IMG/VR virus record: IMGVR_UViG_3300048597_000129
Span: 1-32,589 of that record
Strand: one strand, 5' to 3'
DNA: 32,589 bases
Source of the DNA: a virus
The first letter of the stretch is position 1. Each line of letters begins with the position of its first letter. Shown here one piece after another: positions 15,056 through 22,864 of the stretch. The translations under genes were made by a program, and so were the position numbers. The notes under the pieces are model-generated. The model saw only the letters and a program-made list of their open reading frames with translations, was not told the origin of the DNA and did not search any database.

Positions 15056-15073
15056 CGTCGCTTACGCTTCCGG
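15056..15073. repeat. 18-bp repeat, intergenic copy
   Basis: CGTCGCTTACGCTTCCGG between the 103- and 121-residue genes, only a few bases from the stop of the latter. Confidence 0.7.
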
Positions 15074-15076
15074 CTC

Positions 15077-15442
15077 TTAGATGGTTGGGCCTTGGTGGTT
15101 CAGGTCGACTACGACCTCGGGGACTCCGGAGCCGGCTGCGGCTGCGACTCGTCCAATGATGAACGCGGGGGCGGTTGCGGCTCCGACTTGTGGAACGCAA
15201 GTTTTGGTGGTCGGGTGATATGCGACGCGGTCGCCAGCGGCAAAAGCTGTGGCGGCGGATGTCTTGACGCAGGAGACTTGGCCAGTCGTGCGGACGATGC
15301 CGACTTCGTTGGCTCCAATGCCTCGCTGAGCGGTGACGATGCCGACCACTAAGCCAGGAAGTTGAACGAGGTCACCGCAAATTAAAGCAGTTCCGCCGTT
15401 GGTGAACTGTCGATCGTGGGAGTCTCGAATGTAGCTGGGCAT
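15077..15442 (-). CDS. DUF2190-like capsid cement/decoration protein
   Basis: 121 residues. Strands and the phrases GGTALICGDLVQLPGLV, VGIVRTTGQVSC, AAGDRVAYHPTTK and FIIGRVAAAAGSGVPEVVVDLN follow the DUF2190 pattern, a small beta barrel that binds capsid surfaces. It lies next to the capsid gene, which agrees with a role in stabilising the head. No signal peptide. Confidence 0.8.
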   Translation of the reverse strand: MPSYIRDSHDRQFTNGGTALICGDLVQLPGLVVGIVTAQRGIGANEVGIVRTTGQVSCVKTSAATAFAAGDRVAYHPTTKTCVPQVGAATAPAFIIGRVAAAAGSGVPEVVVDLNHQGPTI

Positions 15443-15496
15443 GTGATTACCTTCGGTGGATCAGGTTTCTGGGATCAAGGGTCAGTCGTCAGTGAC

Positions 15497-15751
15497 TTAC
15501 GATTTGCGAGTTCGCTTGGGTTTCGCTGGAGCAGGAGTGTCGGTTGCGGGTTCGGAGGTTTCCGGGGCGTCGCTTGCGATTTCGGACGCTGGGTCAACGA
15601 CTGGCTTGGAAAGCTTGGCGTCGGTCGCTTCGGCCCATCCCCAATGAATCATCGATTCAGGATTGACGCCGGTCGCGTCGGAATCGATGACGCTGCCAAA
15701 CGGTTGGACTACGCCGTCGATCATTACGTTTTGAAGGAGTCGGAGTTTCAT
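15497..15751 (-). CDS. Small head-module protein
   Basis: 84 residues from ATG 15751 (an upstream TTG at 15760 is less likely). The first half is strand-rich (MKLRLLQNVMIDGVVQPFGSVI). The second half is low-complexity, P/A/E-rich, ending KPKRTRKS. This is a common small protein between capsid and decoration genes in phages. Function unknown. The long gap to the capsid gene holds two palindromic repeats. Confidence 0.6.
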   Translation of the reverse strand: MKLRLLQNVMIDGVVQPFGSVIDSDATGVNPESMIHWGWAEATDAKLSKPVVDPASEIASDAPETSEPATDTPAPAKPKRTRKS

Positions 15752-15786
15752 AGTTTGCAATCGTTAAAAAATGCTTGGATCTTGGA

Positions 15787-15880
15787 CCCCTCACCCCCGG
15801 CCCCTCTCCCCGAAGACGGGGCGAGGGGAGGAGAAGGGTTGTTGTGTTCCCCTCTCCCATAGGAATGGGCGAGGGGGAGG
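15787..15880. repeat. Two adjacent GC-rich palindromic repeats
   Basis: Copy one (15787-15832) has loop CGAAGACG. Copy two (15849-15880) has the CATAGGAATG loop variant and lacks the CACCCCCGGCC arm. They fill the gap between the capsid and the following gene. Such tandem copies of two variants suggest a two-part mobile unit. Confidence 0.8.
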
Positions 15881-15896
15881 AAGAGGATCAGAAGGA

Positions 15897-18230
15897 TCAG
15901 CCTACGCCGCGGTAGAATCCGAGGTGATCGAGTGCTACGGCTCCGATGTAGTGCCGGACGTCGACGTTGATTCCGAACTCGCCGTTGGTCAGGTTCGTGG
16001 TTCGTACGACTGGTACGCGGCCAGCTCCGGCGAGATACGTTACTTCGATCGTGTTGGCTTCCGCTGAAACGCCGTAGTAAGTGACGGCCGAGCCGGCCAA
16101 GGCTGCTCCGGTGATCGGGTGCGTCATGCCGTTGCTTAGGCGTGGCTCGCTGACTGGCTTGAGCCCGTACTGCTTGAGCGGGTTCATTTCGCCCGCGCCG
16201 CTATCGTTGCTGATCAAACCAGACTGGGTAAGCTGGACGGCCAGGTCGAAGAGATCTGGCGGTACGATCAAGTGAGTTGTTGCCAAGTTGAGCGATGCGT
16301 CGCCGCTCTTGCGTTTCGCGATCGCTGCGATCATCGAGCTTACGGTCGCTCGTGCGAGTGCAACGCTAGTCGCGGTCGTGCCGTCGGTCCCGTTGAACAG
16401 GGCGCGAGCCGTCTTGAGCAACGTTGGGTTGCTGAGCAACAACGCGGCAACCATATCGGGTCGAACTCGGCCAGCGGCCAAACCGAAGTCGCGAGGCGTG
16501 TCTTTGAACTTGCCAAAGTTGTCGGACAAGAAGTCGGCTTCGTCGATCGACATTTGTCGGGTGAATCGGAAGACTTGGGACTTTTCAGCGGTCGCGGTTC
16601 GGCCTGTGTGTGGTGCCGTTCCACCCGATGGATGGTAGGCGAGGTTCTGAGCGGACTCGACGGTCACGCGGTTGTGTTGTTCCATGTCGGGGTTCTCGCC
16701 CTCGCGACACCAGCCCTCGGAAAAGTCTTTGACTTCGGCGTACGCGTCGAGCATCTTCGCTCCGATCGTGGTGCCGAACATGAGAGCCATCGTACCGGTC
16801 GAGAACGAAGCTTGAAGAACGTCCAAGCGATCGTGCGGAACGTCGTGGCCGCTGGCTTGTAGGCCCATCCGACATGCGTCGATCAGGCTGACATTGCGGA
16901 GAGCCTGGGCGTTGTCCATCGCTCGTGCGCGAACTGGGTCGTTGACGTTGGCTTGGAGCCAGGCGGGCAAGCGATTGCGTACGTTTGGGTTGGCGAACGA
17001 TGGCGAATCGAGGTTGCAACCGGCTCGGAGAAGCAAGCCACCTTGAATCGCCTGGAGGCTGTTGCGGTCGCTTCGGCTGGTCGAGTGGATCGCAATGCCG
17101 CTTGGTCGGCTGTCACGTGCGGCCTGGAGGTCCTGGTGACGTCGGGCGTGGAGTTCGGTCTGGTCCGTGGTCCATCCGTTCTCGATCGCGTGAGCACAGA
17201 GATCGACGGACTTTCCGCCGATCATCGTCTTTGGATTGCCAAAGCTGGCACAGAGATCGCGTACGGCGCTCGATCGAGCGTGCTCGTCGGCGATCGTTTT
17301 TCGGATCGACGCTTGGAGTGCGTTCGGGTCGATCGCGGATGTTGCTTTGAGATCGACTGCGTTGCTGGATGCCATGGCTTTTTCCTCGGGTTTGGTTCCG
17401 TCCATTGCCGACGCGGCTGGGGTTGGTTGTTCTGCGGGTGCGGAGGCTGCTGCAGTTGCTGGTTCGTCGCTTTCGCTTCCGTCGCCTGCGGTGGCTTGGC
17501 TGGCGTCGTATTGCGTTTGCAAAACGGCCATAGCTTCAGGGGTCAACGTTGCTGGGTCCAGGCCGAGTGAGGCTAGCCATTGTTCGAAGGTCATAGAGTC
17601 GCTTCCTTGCGATGCGGCGATTGTTGCGTAAGAGTCGGCGTCACCGGGAATGGTGACGAATGAGATTTCTTTGAGTCGTGATCGTGTTACCCAAAGGATT
17701 GGGCCAACGAATTCACGGCCATTGACGACGATGCGTTGGCCGGATGGAACTTGGCGTGTCTCGAGCATCTGTAGCCCGACGCTAGGTCGCCAAGGAAAAT
17801 TCTTTCGGGCTCCGGATAACACTTCTTCTGTGTCGTCGGAGTCGATCGAAAACACGCCAGAGCAGGCCAGTTGACGCCGGTCGTTGTCTACCGAGGTCGT
17901 GTGGGCGACTGGCCTTTTCTCATCGTGGTCACGATGAATCGGGATCGAACCCGTAATAGGCCCCATCCCTGCAAGATCGACAACCACCGGTCCCTTCCAC
18001 GGTATGGCGAGATTCGGCGTCATCACTCCACCGCTGTAGGCGACTGCGTCAAATGTCGCAGTCGTGACTTCAGCGTTATCGCTCGCGCGCAACGAAAGAG
18101 GCTCGCCGGTGCATCGTAGGACATTCGCCCCGCGTGCATCGGCAGCGCGCAACCAATCGTGCTTTGCCGCGTCAAGCTTCTTGCGTCGCTTGGCGAGGGC
18201 CATCTTGGCCCGCGATCGTCGATCCTTCAT
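15897..18230 (-). CDS. Prohead protease-major capsid fusion protein
   Basis: 777 residues. Residues about 55-205 resemble a prohead protease: H99/H102 in PIHRDHDEKRPVA, a strand, then RPSVGLQM with S150 as candidate nucleophile, and the LKEISFVTIPGDADS end typical of that group. Residues 210-290 form a linker rich in A, S, E, T and P with an 18-bp repeat copy in it (17465-17481). Residues about 300-777 form a HK97-type capsid with scaffold-like helices (LHARRHQDLQAARDSR) and a late region with strands (TNLTNGEFGINVDVRH). Cleavage of the linker by its own protease is the expected maturation. The gene starts after a non-coding gap (18231-18351). The start chosen has no clear ribosome site. Confidence 0.88.
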   Translation of the reverse strand: MKDRRSRAKMALAKRRKKLDAAKHDWLRAADARGANVLRCTGEPLSLRASDNAEVTTATFDAVAYSGGVMTPNLAIPWKGPVVVDLAGMGPITGSIPIHRDHDEKRPVAHTTSVDNDRRQLACSGVFSIDSDDTEEVLSGARKNFPWRPSVGLQMLETRQVPSGQRIVVNGREFVGPILWVTRSRLKEISFVTIPGDADSYATIAASQGSDSMTFEQWLASLGLDPATLTPEAMAVLQTQYDASQATAGDGSESDEPATAAASAPAEQPTPAASAMDGTKPEEKAMASSNAVDLKATSAIDPNALQASIRKTIADEHARSSAVRDLCASFGNPKTMIGGKSVDLCAHAIENGWTTDQTELHARRHQDLQAARDSRPSGIAIHSTSRSDRNSLQAIQGGLLLRAGCNLDSPSFANPNVRNRLPAWLQANVNDPVRARAMDNAQALRNVSLIDACRMGLQASGHDVPHDRLDVLQASFSTGTMALMFGTTIGAKMLDAYAEVKDFSEGWCREGENPDMEQHNRVTVESAQNLAYHPSGGTAPHTGRTATAEKSQVFRFTRQMSIDEADFLSDNFGKFKDTPRDFGLAAGRVRPDMVAALLLSNPTLLKTARALFNGTDGTTATSVALARATVSSMIAAIAKRKSGDASLNLATTHLIVPPDLFDLAVQLTQSGLISNDSGAGEMNPLKQYGLKPVSEPRLSNGMTHPITGAALAGSAVTYYGVSAEANTIEVTYLAGAGRVPVVRTTNLTNGEFGINVDVRHYIGAVALDHLGFYRGVG

Positions 18231-18294
18231 GCGATCGAAATTAACACGACTTGTCGAAAAGCCGTTCTAGGTTGGTTCCAGATTGTATGGAGGC

Positions 18295-18322
18295 GAGAGG
18301 CTGTAGGCGGTAGGCTTTAGGC
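18295..18322. repeat. Heptad-period tract (TAGGC-like)
   Basis: Four 7-mers: GAGAGGC, TGTAGGC, GGTAGGC, TTTAGGC. It lies in the 121-bp gap between the capsid start and the small plus-strand membrane gene. This is the third period-7 tract. Confidence 0.6.
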
Positions 18323-18351
18323 CGGGCGCGTCAAATGAAATAGAGGTCGCA

Positions 18352-18579
18352 ATGTTTGAGACGATTTTCAAGTGGCTTTTGATAACGCAGCTTGTTTTGC
18401 AATTTTTCTACGCGGTGTACATCGATTTCAATGGACGCGAAGCAAAACAGCCGATGGGGTTCCAAGGATTTATCGGAACGGTAGTAGCGATCTTAATTTT
18501 TGGAGCGGTGCTTTACGGCGCAGGCGTTTTCGATGGTTTAGTTGCAACGTCCCATGTCGCGTCGTCGACGAGCGAGTAG
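18352..18579 (+). CDS. Small plus-strand membrane protein in the head operon
   Basis: 75 residues with two predicted membrane helices: about 5-24 (IFKWLLITQLVLQFFYAVYI) and about 40-60 (GFIGTVVAILIFGAVLYGAG). The start ATG follows AGAGG with good spacing. It is antisense to the late block and overlaps the 3' end of the recombinase by 67 bp. A plus-strand gene in a minus-strand structural operon fits a 'moron' such as a superinfection-exclusion factor (inference). Could be spurious, but the hydrophobic pattern and ribosome site argue against chance. Confidence 0.55.
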   Translation: MFETIFKWLLITQLVLQFFYAVYIDFNGREAKQPMGFQGFIGTVVAILIFGAVLYGAGVFDGLVATSHVASSTSE

Positions 18580-19580
18580 TGCTTGAGGGCGACGCGTTCA
18601 GAGTTGCCGAGCCAAAGGCAAGCGGCGTTGATGCCGTAGGCTTTGATGAGCTCGGTCTCGCGGGTCGCTCGCATCGAATGCCAGAGCCTTGGCCATGGCT
18701 TGATGTTGACAAGTGTCAACAGCTTCTTGACGCGATCTGTGATGCCGCTGGGGCTGAGCGTTGTTAGACCTGAGACGTACATCGTTCGGATCGCTTCGAT
18801 GTGCGGAACGAGCTCGGGGAAGATGGGGATTTCGCGGACCATGTCACGCTTTGGATCTTGGATACGCAATCGCTGACGTGAGGTATCGATCGAGTCGGCG
18901 GAGATTGGGTACAGTTCGCTTGGCATTCGGATGCCACCCCATCGAGCTAATGCGATTGCGGCCCGTAGATGGGGATCGTCGGTCGCGGCGATGATCGTTT
19001 CGATTGTTTCGGCTGCGACGTAGTGCTTGCCGCCAACCATCGTTGCGGTCGAAAGTTCGGCGGCTGGGTTGTCTACCGCGTACCGATTCTTGACGCACCA
19101 GGCGAAAAACTGTCGCCAATGTGCGGCAAATTTGCCACGGGTCGAAAAACCAACGCACAATCCGTCGTGGATCGAACGCAACGCGACCGAGTCGACACTC
19201 TGGACCTGTTGCGACCCGAATGCGTCTGTGAGCGGCTGGAGGCTGTTTTGAATCGACGCGAGTGTCGAGGCGGTCACGCTGCGGGATTTCTCGTCGAGAA
19301 AGAGATCGACGACGGACGAGAGCATCTTGGCGGTTCCCAAAACGGGAACTAGCTTGGCGACGAGTTCCCGATTTGGGAACTGATCGAGCCAGCGTTGCGT
19401 CGCGCGTGGAATCGGTAGGTCGGCGGTCTGGGCGGCAATGATCTCGTCGACGTGCCGATGGATAGCGGTCGCGTCGGACTCGCCGATCCTTCCGAGCCAG
19501 ATAGACCGACGACCGGCTGCCGTGTAGACTCGCAATCGGTAGCCAGTGCGTTTGCCCGTTTCGTAGGTGAGGGATGACAT
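18513..19580 (-). CDS. Planctomycete-type tyrosine recombinase inside the head operon
   Basis: 355 residues from ATG 19580, five bases after the previous stop; the longer frame to 19634 overlaps another gene. Catalytic positions (numbered from this start) are R218 in GGIRMPSE, H301 and R304 in WHSMR, N326 where H or W is usual (LGNSERV), and Y335 in KHYSLV. The N-terminal domain (YRLRVYTAAGRRSIWLGRI) matches the recombinase at 25460 and both share the R(M/V)PSE signature. The gene runs with the late genes between a small structural gene and the capsid, which is unusual for an integrase. Its N326 may reduce activity. It may be a domesticated recombinase or a separate module. Confidence 0.85.
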   Translation of the reverse strand: MSSLTYETGKRTGYRLRVYTAAGRRSIWLGRIGESDATAIHRHVDEIIAAQTADLPIPRATQRWLDQFPNRELVAKLVPVLGTAKMLSSVVDLFLDEKSRSVTASTLASIQNSLQPLTDAFGSQQVQSVDSVALRSIHDGLCVGFSTRGKFAAHWRQFFAWCVKNRYAVDNPAAELSTATMVGGKHYVAAETIETIIAATDDPHLRAAIALARWGGIRMPSELYPISADSIDTSRQRLRIQDPKRDMVREIPIFPELVPHIEAIRTMYVSGLTTLSPSGITDRVKKLLTLVNIKPWPRLWHSMRATRETELIKAYGINAACLWLGNSERVALKHYSLVDDATWDVATKPSKTPAP

Positions 19581-19584
19581 GATG

Positions 19585-19947
19585 TCAGGCTTCAAAGGCT
19601 TTGACTTGGCATTTGCAAGCCGCTGTGTTGGCAATCATAAAGAGCGACGCCCCAGGATTGAAACGGAACATTGCGAACTCGCCTGGAAGGAGTCGTGCTC
19701 CGTAAACGCCGGTTGAAAATCCAAAGCGCACGTAGTTGGTCGGGTCAAGATTCTGGATGTACACCCAACCGAGTGTCGAGATCTCCGAAAGCGAAACGCT
19801 TTCTTCGCTGGTGCCGATCGTGACGTAGCCAGGCGATGGACCTCCGACGGCAGCTTGGTCGATCATCTTCGCGCCCGATGCGATGTTTTCGTTCATGTTT
19901 CCATTGCGAACGGAGATCGACGCGCTCGCGGTTATTTCGCTTGCCAT
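19585..19947 (-). CDS. Small phage structural protein, unknown
   Basis: 120 residues with a beta-rich body (GYVTIGTSEESVSLSEIS, GWVYIQNLDPTNYVRFGF, GARLLPGEFAMFRFNPGASLFM) typical of small virion proteins. The pattern reads like a decoration or fibre-attachment domain. It lies 5 bp from the portal gene and 4 bp from the recombinase, so all three may share one transcript. Function not known. Confidence 0.65.
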   Translation of the reverse strand: MASEITASASISVRNGNMNENIASGAKMIDQAAVGGPSPGYVTIGTSEESVSLSEISTLGWVYIQNLDPTNYVRFGFSTGVYGARLLPGEFAMFRFNPGASLFMIANTAACKCQVKAFEA

Positions 19948-19952
19948 TGGGT

Positions 19953-21653
19953 TCAGCTTTCGGTGGGTGTGAGCTCGCTAAGTAGGTTATCGATCGTCTT
20001 GTCGGTCAGGCCGATCGATGAGAGAAACACGCGGGCGCGGGATTCGGTCCACTCTCCAGACGAGAGCTTGTTGAGCGCGTCGTCGATGGCTTTCATGTTT
20101 CGCTGCATTTGTAAGCGTGACATGTTGGCGAATTCACCAGTCGGGGCGGGAGCGGGTTCGGCGCTTGTGGGTTCGGCGTTTTTAGGGTCGTCGCTTACGC
20201 TTCCGGCTCCTGCGTCCGAGGACGGGGCGATGGGAGTAGGTGCTCCGGGTGAAGGTGCGCCAGACTTGCGGGCTTGCTGGGCGGCGAGCTGCGAATAGTG
20301 GGATTCGGGGTCGATGTTCTTAGCGATGAGGTATTGCTCCTCGGTCATCAAGCCGGCGTTGATGAGCTCAATCGATGCCTTGGCGTCGCTCTCGGGGTCG
20401 ACGTCTTTGTTCGGTGGCCAGCGCCATACGTGTGGCACTTCGTCAATCGTGTCGAGTTCGATGTATCCGTCGAGCATCAACGCTTCGTCGAGCCACCAAT
20501 CAAAGATCCTATCGAGGCAATTGATTTCCCATTCGCTGCGTTCGATGGCGATCGCTTCATAATAGGTTTGATGATCGAGCCGACCGGATGAATAGTTATA
20601 CTTCGACGAGTCGGCCAAGGCTTTGTTGCTCGGCATGTGAACGCATCGAGCGATCTCGTTGAGGATCGCATTGCGGAACATTTCGTAGGTCGTGGTCGGT
20701 TGCTCGGGCTTGAACTGGGCCATTTGCCAGCCCTTGGGCAAGCTGGTGAGCATGCCTCGATCGATCTGTACCGAGTCGAATGGGTCGACGTCATCGACTC
20801 CGCCGTCGTCGCTGGCGAACGCGTTGGACTGCGTTTGAAGAACTGCAGCAAAGTCGGCTGCGATCTCAGCGGCCGAGATAACCGCGAGCGTGTATCGACG
20901 AAGATAAGCAAACAAGGGTAGGGCCGGCGTGATCTCGGGGATACCTCGGACTTGGCCAGGCCGCTCGACGCGGAACATGTGGATCATGTCGTCGGGGTGA
21001 ACGTCGATCTTCTCCCAGGCTTGGAATGGCCAGACGTCGCCGGGATGTCCCTTCAGGATGTGATATTGCACGGGGTTTCCGTGATCGTCGAACTCGATGC
21101 CGTCGACCTTGTTTACTTGACCATCGACAAAGCCAGGCGTCGCGAGCATGTCAGCCTCGATGAGTCGGATGTCGAGCTGTACCGGCGTGCGTAGGCTGCG
21201 ATTGGTCGTCTTGAGTAGCACGATTTCGCCGTCGATAATCTTGGACAGCCGAGCGGTTCGAAGCTTCTCGGCAATGCGGGTCGCTTTGCACCATTGCCGC
21301 CATCGCTGCTCGATCAATCGCGATTGTGCAGAGTTTGGTAAGGTTACTTGGAGCGACGGGCCGGAGCTGATGGTGTCGTTGGTGAGCGTAAGGCAGATGC
21401 CTTTGCCAAAGCTATTCGCCTCGAGGCATTCGTATCGAGCTCGCTGGCGGAGGGTCTTGCGTACCTCGATCGAGTTCGCGGCCGCCGCGCTGTTGCCATC
21501 GGCCCATCGCCAGTGCTTGCGATTCTCGACCGTGTTCTGGGCTGCGTCATACGCTGCCGTGAGCGAGTCGGCTCGGCGCGTGCGATCTGCCATCTTGCGT
21601 TGTGTGGCGAGTAGCTTTGTGTTGATTGGCTGGCCGTATTGGTCGAGGATCAT
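19953..21653 (-). CDS. Phage portal protein (lambda B-like)
   Basis: 566 residues. It forms the DNA gate at the capsid vertex. Conserved elements are the N-terminal helix ending in ARYECLEANSFGKGICLTL (about 72-90), the strand VQLDIRLIEADMLATP, the HMFRVERPGQVRGIPEITPAL turn (about 225-245, a hallmark of lambda-type portals) and a PSNKALADSSKYNYSSGRLDH region (about 343-363). The C-terminal 120 residues are A/P/S-rich with an 18-bp repeat copy (20189-20206) in the linker, then a helical end. It is preceded by a 148-residue gene and the gpW-like gene, as in lambda, but not by the terminase. Confidence 0.92.
   Translation of the reverse strand: MILDQYGQPINTKLLATQRKMADRTRRADSLTAAYDAAQNTVENRKHWRWADGNSAAAANSIEVRKTLRQRARYECLEANSFGKGICLTLTNDTISSGPSLQVTLPNSAQSRLIEQRWRQWCKATRIAEKLRTARLSKIIDGEIVLLKTTNRSLRTPVQLDIRLIEADMLATPGFVDGQVNKVDGIEFDDHGNPVQYHILKGHPGDVWPFQAWEKIDVHPDDMIHMFRVERPGQVRGIPEITPALPLFAYLRRYTLAVISAAEIAADFAAVLQTQSNAFASDDGGVDDVDPFDSVQIDRGMLTSLPKGWQMAQFKPEQPTTTYEMFRNAILNEIARCVHMPSNKALADSSKYNYSSGRLDHQTYYEAIAIERSEWEINCLDRIFDWWLDEALMLDGYIELDTIDEVPHVWRWPPNKDVDPESDAKASIELINAGLMTEEQYLIAKNIDPESHYSQLAAQQARKSGAPSPGAPTPIAPSSDAGAGSVSDDPKNAEPTSAEPAPAPTGEFANMSRLQMQRNMKAIDDALNKLSSGEWTESRARVFLSSIGLTDKTIDNLLSELTPTES
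20189..20206. repeat. 18-bp repeat inside the portal linker
   Basis: CGTCGCTTACGCTTCCGG encodes GSVSD-like residues in the disordered linker of the portal. Together with the copy in the capsid linker it shows a preference for tolerant protein positions. Confidence 0.7.
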
Positions 21654-22096
21654 GGCGATTGCTCCGGGAGCTCTTGCGGAAGTGGCTCAGGATGGCTTAA
21701 AGGCCGCGAGCCTATGAGCGACTTGCGATCGCGTTCATCGAGCAGCTTCTTGTTTGCTCGCTCGGGATCTGTTTGCGTCCAGCTCTCTCGATAGTGCTGG
21801 CTGTGGACGTGGCGATTGACTCGTGAGTCGCGATCGTGCCATCGAACGTGATAGCGGTTGTCGCGGTAGGATCTTTCCGGCCGCTTCTGTGCTGGGTTGT
21901 GGTCTTCGATGAGCAGCCAAGCGCGAACGTGATACCGCTGATGCTCGATCGACCATTCGTAGAAAATAACTTGATCGTAAAGATGACGACCAAAGCTATC
22001 GTGAAAATGATTGAGCTCGATCATGTCGACTGACTCGTCGAGCCTGCTGGAGGTCGGCAAAACGGCAGCCAGTAGTAGCAGAATTTTCGCGATCAT
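21650..22096 (-). CDS. Secreted or membrane-anchored prophage protein, unknown
   Basis: 148 residues. The first 17 residues (MIAKILLLLAAVLPTSS) form a signal peptide. The rest (DMIELNHFHDSFGRHLYDQVIFYEWSIEHQRYHVRAWLL, then RESWTQTDPERANKKLLDE) matches a group I remember from planctomycete prophages by the phrases QVIFY and RESWTQ. Its function is unknown. The gene overlaps the portal by 4 bp and the upstream small membrane gene by 4 bp. Confidence 0.7.
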   Translation of the reverse strand: MIAKILLLLAAVLPTSSRLDESVDMIELNHFHDSFGRHLYDQVIFYEWSIEHQRYHVRAWLLIEDHNPAQKRPERSYRDNRYHVRWHDRDSRVNRHVHSQHYRESWTQTDPERANKKLLDERDRKSLIGSRPLSHPEPLPQELPEQSP

Positions 22097-22332
22097 GCTG
22101 GACTCACTGGGGGAACGTCGTCGAGATTGTTCCGCCTATAGCACCAGGCCATTACACCGAACCCGACTAAAATGAACGGAATCGAGGAGAACATGACACC
22201 AAACAAGAACAACAGAAAACCAAGGTAGAATCCAAACATCGGCGATCGAACAAACGAAACAACCGATCGCACCGCGGCGTATTGCATCGCTTGCGATGTA
22301 AGAATGATGAGCGATAGGAGCCAGGCGGGCAT
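22093..22332 (-). CDS. Small membrane protein, holin-like by size
   Basis: 79 residues from ATG 22332, with AAGGA ribosome site seven bases upstream; an earlier ATG at 22362 lacks one. Hydrophobic segments are about 4-14, 30-45 and 45-60 (MFGFYLGFLLFLFGVMF, SIPFILVGFGVMAWCY). The C-terminus is charged (RRNNLDD). The holin idea rests on size and membrane pattern only. It overlaps the next gene by 4 bp. Confidence 0.6.
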   Translation of the reverse strand: MPAWLLSLIILTSQAMQYAAVRSVVSFVRSPMFGFYLGFLLFLFGVMFSSIPFILVGFGVMAWCYRRNNLDDVPPVSPA

Positions 22333-22392
22333 GAGATCATCCTTGGTGAAAACGGCGTCCATGCCGTACTGGCCGCGTCCGTGCGGAATCCT

Positions 22393-22596
22393 TTACTGAC
22401 CTACGGCAGAGCCGGGGATCAGCTTTGCAAACAACAGCCCTCGCCGAGGCGATGTCGCGTTGCTGTTATTCGCGACGTCATCGCGGGCCCGAATCAGTTC
22501 GTCAGTTGACCGATTTGCGACGGACACGCCATCGACTGCCACGGACTGGGGAGCCTTGGCGGCTTCGATGATCTCGTTGTTAGTGATCTCGGCCAT
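22393..22596 (-). CDS. gpW-like head-tail connector protein
   Basis: 67 residues from ATG 22596; an upstream extension to 22692 overlaps the previous gene in another frame. It consists of a helix (AEITNNEIIEAAKAPQS), a strand pair (VAVDGVSVANRS), a helix (TDELIRARDDVANN) and a basic end (PRRGLLFAKLIPGSAVG). This fits gpW, a 68-residue lambda protein that completes the connector. Its placement before the portal gives the lambda order W-B, though the terminase that should precede it is missing here. Confidence 0.7.
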   Translation of the reverse strand: MAEITNNEIIEAAKAPQSVAVDGVSVANRSTDELIRARDDVANNSNATSPRRGLLFAKLIPGSAVGQ

Positions 22597-22600
22597 TGTG

Positions 22601-22855
22601 CTATTTGGCTTTCGTGGTGGTAGCTGCGAGTTGGGCAATCTTCTCGATTGCCGCTTTCTGACGTGCAAGCCGCTCGGATTCGCGATAGGCATCGGCTACT
22701 GCATCGAGATCTTCGTCGACTTCGATGTCTCGCATCGATCGCGATGAACCAAAGGGCATCGCTAACGCCGGACTATGTGACTTCGGCTTCGACGGCAGCA
22801 AAGCGAGCACGACTAAAGCAGCGATCGCAATCATGCTGATAGTTACAAGAGACAT
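22601..22855 (-). CDS. Small single-span membrane protein
   Basis: 84 residues. A hydrophobic N-terminal segment (VTISMIAIAALVVLALLP, about 4-21) is followed by a charged helical tail (DEDLDAVADAYRESERLARQKAAIEKIAQLAA). The layout resembles spanin-like or holin-accessory proteins but no motif decides this. It is in the leading part of the late block between the 315-residue membrane protein and the gpW-like gene. Start ATG 22855 follows GGAAAACAT. Confidence 0.6.
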   Translation of the reverse strand: MSLVTISMIAIAALVVLALLPSKPKSHSPALAMPFGSSRSMRDIEVDEDLDAVADAYRESERLARQKAAIEKIAQLAATTTKAK

Positions 22856-22864
22856 ATGTTTTCC

